Program-made: the position numbers and the translations under genes
Origin: JAYZDP01 sp036337765
GTDB lineage: Bacteria; Acidobacteriota; Thermoanaerobaculia; Multivoradales; Multivoraceae
Direction: 5' to 3'
Assembly (NCBI GenBank): GCA_036337765.1
Contig: JAYZDP010000045.1
Location: 1-7,401 of the forward strand
Length of the DNA stretch: 7,401 nucleotides
Shown: positions 6,127 to 7,401 of the stretch, piece by piece
Layout: each line of letters starts with the position of its first letter
How positions within the stretch are numbered: position 1 is the first letter of the stretch
Notes under the pieces: model-generated
Databases searched by the model: none
What the model was told of the DNA's origin: nothing
Seen by the model: only the letters and a program-made list of their open reading frames with translations

Positions 6127-7401
6127 CCCTGCGCCAGCTCGGTGTAGGCGGCGACCTGCTGCACCGCCCACTCTGGATCACGGCCGAGCTCTTCCATCAA
6201 GAGACTAGCGACCCTCGGCGCGGCCTCGAGCGAGGCCGCGGCGTCTAGCAGCAGCGCCCGGGTGCGTCGGGCGAGCACGTCCTCGACCGTGCGGGCCATC
6301 TCCATCCGGGCCGCCCAAATCACCTCGGCCTCGATGTACGGCAGCGCCTCGTGCAGGCGCTCGGCACCTGCAGGCAAGGCCAGGCTCAGGTCTCGCAGCT
6401 CCACCGCGTCGGCACCGTAGGGCGCCAACTCTCCGTAGCGCTGGGCATCCGAGTGGTAGCCGTGCAGGTTGAGCTCGTGGGTCACGCATGGGCGCTCCTC
6501 GAGCTGGCCGAGCAGCGCCGCCTGATCGACGGTGTCCTGGGCCATCTTGCGCACGGTCGTCCACTTGCCGCCGGCGATGGTCACCAGGCACGAGTCCGAA
6601 ATGTGCAGGGTGTGGTCGCGAGAGATGGCAGCCGAATCTGCGTTTTCCGGGTCACCTACAAGTGGCCGGATGCCAGCGAAGACGCTCGAGACATCGTCGG
6701 GGCCCGGGTCCTCAGTGAGGTAGCGGGCCGCGTGGGAAAGGAGGAACTCGATCTCCTCGTCCTGCGCTCGCGGCTCGAGCGACGGGCCGTTCACCGGGGT
6801 GTCCGTCGTTCCCACAACCACGCGGTCGTGCCAGGGGATGGCGAAAAGCACCCGGCCATCATCTGTGTGAGGCACCATGATGGCGCCGTCGCCCGGCAGA
6901 AAGCGCCGCGGCAGCACTACGTGCACGCCCTGGCTGGGGCGCATCATGGGAGACGCGTCTGGATCGTCCAGTTGGCGAACCGAGTCGCTCCAGATTCCCG
7001 TCGCGTTGACGACCACCTTCGCTTCGACGTCGATCTCGTCGCCGCCCTCGAGATCCGCGATCCGCACGCCCCTGGCCAGCCCCTCGGAGCGGAGAATGGC
7101 GCGCACGGGGGCGTAGTTCACAAGCGTCGCTCCCAGGTCGGCGGCGGTGCGCGCCAGGCAGATGGCCAGGCGCGCGTCGTCGAACTGACCGTCGTAGTAG
7201 AGGATGCCGCCGCGCAACCCCTCGGTCTCGAGCGTCGGCAGCTCGGCGAGGGTCTCTTCGCGCGACAGGTGACGTGAGGCGCCGAAGCCATGGCGACCGG
7301 CCAGAACGTCGTACAGACGTAGCCCGATGCCGTAGAACGGCGCCTCCCACCAGTCGTAGTTGGGGACGACGAAGGGTATGTCCGATACGAGGTGGGGAGC
7401 G
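6099..7401 (-). CDS. glpD: Glycerol-3-phosphate dehydrogenase, aerobic FAD-dependent (5' end outside window)
   Basis: The minus-strand frame is open from the window edge to TGA at 6099-6101, giving 433 residues. The TTG at 7215-7217 is an internal leucine. GlpD oxidises sn-glycerol 3-phosphate to dihydroxyacetone phosphate at the inner face of the cytoplasmic membrane, passing electrons via FAD to quinone. The visible part begins PFVVPNYDWWEAPFYGIGLR (encoded about 7317-7376). It continues with GLRGGILYYDGQFDDARLAI, NATGIWSDSVRQL, RPSQGVHVVLPRRFL, VVVGTTDTPVNGP and IAGGKWTTVRKMAQDTVDQA, all strong FAD-GlpD signatures. The C-terminal helical domain is present and ends with the usual VAAYTELAQGY, plus an extra ISSSSR encoded in the overlap with the AsmA-like gene. 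About 70 N-terminal residues, including the expected GxGxxG FAD-binding motif, lie beyond the window. Sequence similarity in this family cannot fully separate GlpD from the anaerobic GlpA subunit, but the fit is to GlpD. Confidence 0.95.
   Translation of the reverse strand, partial: APHLVSDIPFVVPNYDWWEAPFYGIGLRLYDVLAGRHGFGASRHLSREETLAELPTLETEGLRGGILYYDGQFDDARLAICLARTAADLGATLVNYAPVRAILRSEGLARGVRIADLEGGDEIDVEAKVVVNATGIWSDSVRQLDDPDASPMMRPSQGVHVVLPRRFLPGDGAIMVPHTDDGRVLFAIPWHDRVVVGTTDTPVNGPSLEPRAQDEEIEFLLSHAARYLTEDPGPDDVSSVFAGIRPLVGDPENADSAAISRDHTLHISDSCLVTIAGGKWTTVRKMAQDTVDQAALLGQLEERPCVTHELNLHGYHSDAQRYGELAPYGADAVELRDLSLALPAGAERLHEALPYIEAEVIWAARMEMARTVEDVLARRTRALLLDAAASLEAAPRVASLLMEELGRDPEWAVQQVAAYTELAQGYRISSSSR

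Noticed and set aside
6351..7277. Plus-strand open frame of 308 codons antisense to glpD
   Set aside because: Same explanation: glpD is unmistakable on the other strand, and the antisense product has no recognisable domain.
1..7401. Defence system, CRISPR array, mobile element or biosynthetic cluster
   Set aside because: No direct repeat array, transposase, integrase, nuclease or toxin-antitoxin pair was seen; the neighbouring TPR, MFS and ankyrin genes alone do not establish a system.

Overview
This is a GC-rich, gene-dense bacterial window. An AsmA-like envelope protein and a secreted protein with a clear signal peptide point to a Gram-negative (diderm) host. The class I lysyl-tRNA synthetase, rather than the commoner class II form, closely resembles the alphaproteobacterial type. 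That type also occurs in scattered other bacteria, so the phylum is not settled; high-GC Proteobacteria, Myxococcota or Acidobacteriota would all fit. No RNA gene, CRISPR array, insertion sequence or phage feature was seen, and no stretch over 300 bases lacks a gene.

Left part, plus strand, 1-3037: the C-terminal end of a TPR-repeat protein (1-411), an EntS/MefA-like MFS exporter (about 422-1618), an ankyrin-repeat gene (1651-2433) and a small secreted protein of unknown function (2441-3037). The first three all look irregular. The TPR protein seems to lack part of its last repeat. The exporter's first membrane helix is encoded upstream of its only usable start codon. The ankyrin gene can be read to its natural end only by allowing two frame changes and one TGG-to-TGA nonsense change.

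Right part: the lysyl-tRNA synthetase (3044-4624, minus) converges on the secreted protein gene with 6 bp between stop codons. It diverges from the AsmA-like gene (4672-6126, plus) across a 47-bp spacer that must hold both promoters. The AsmA-like gene runs tail to tail into glpD (6099-7401, minus, N-terminus cut by the window edge), overlapping it by 28 bp. These three genes look intact.

The genes do not form one pathway. LysRS is translation housekeeping, GlpD is glycerol/phospholipid catabolism at the membrane, and the AsmA-like protein belongs to the cell envelope. I found no convincing new multi-gene system. The most notable signal is the cluster of damaged genes in the first 2.4 kb, and the main alternative to gene decay there is indel error in the assembly.
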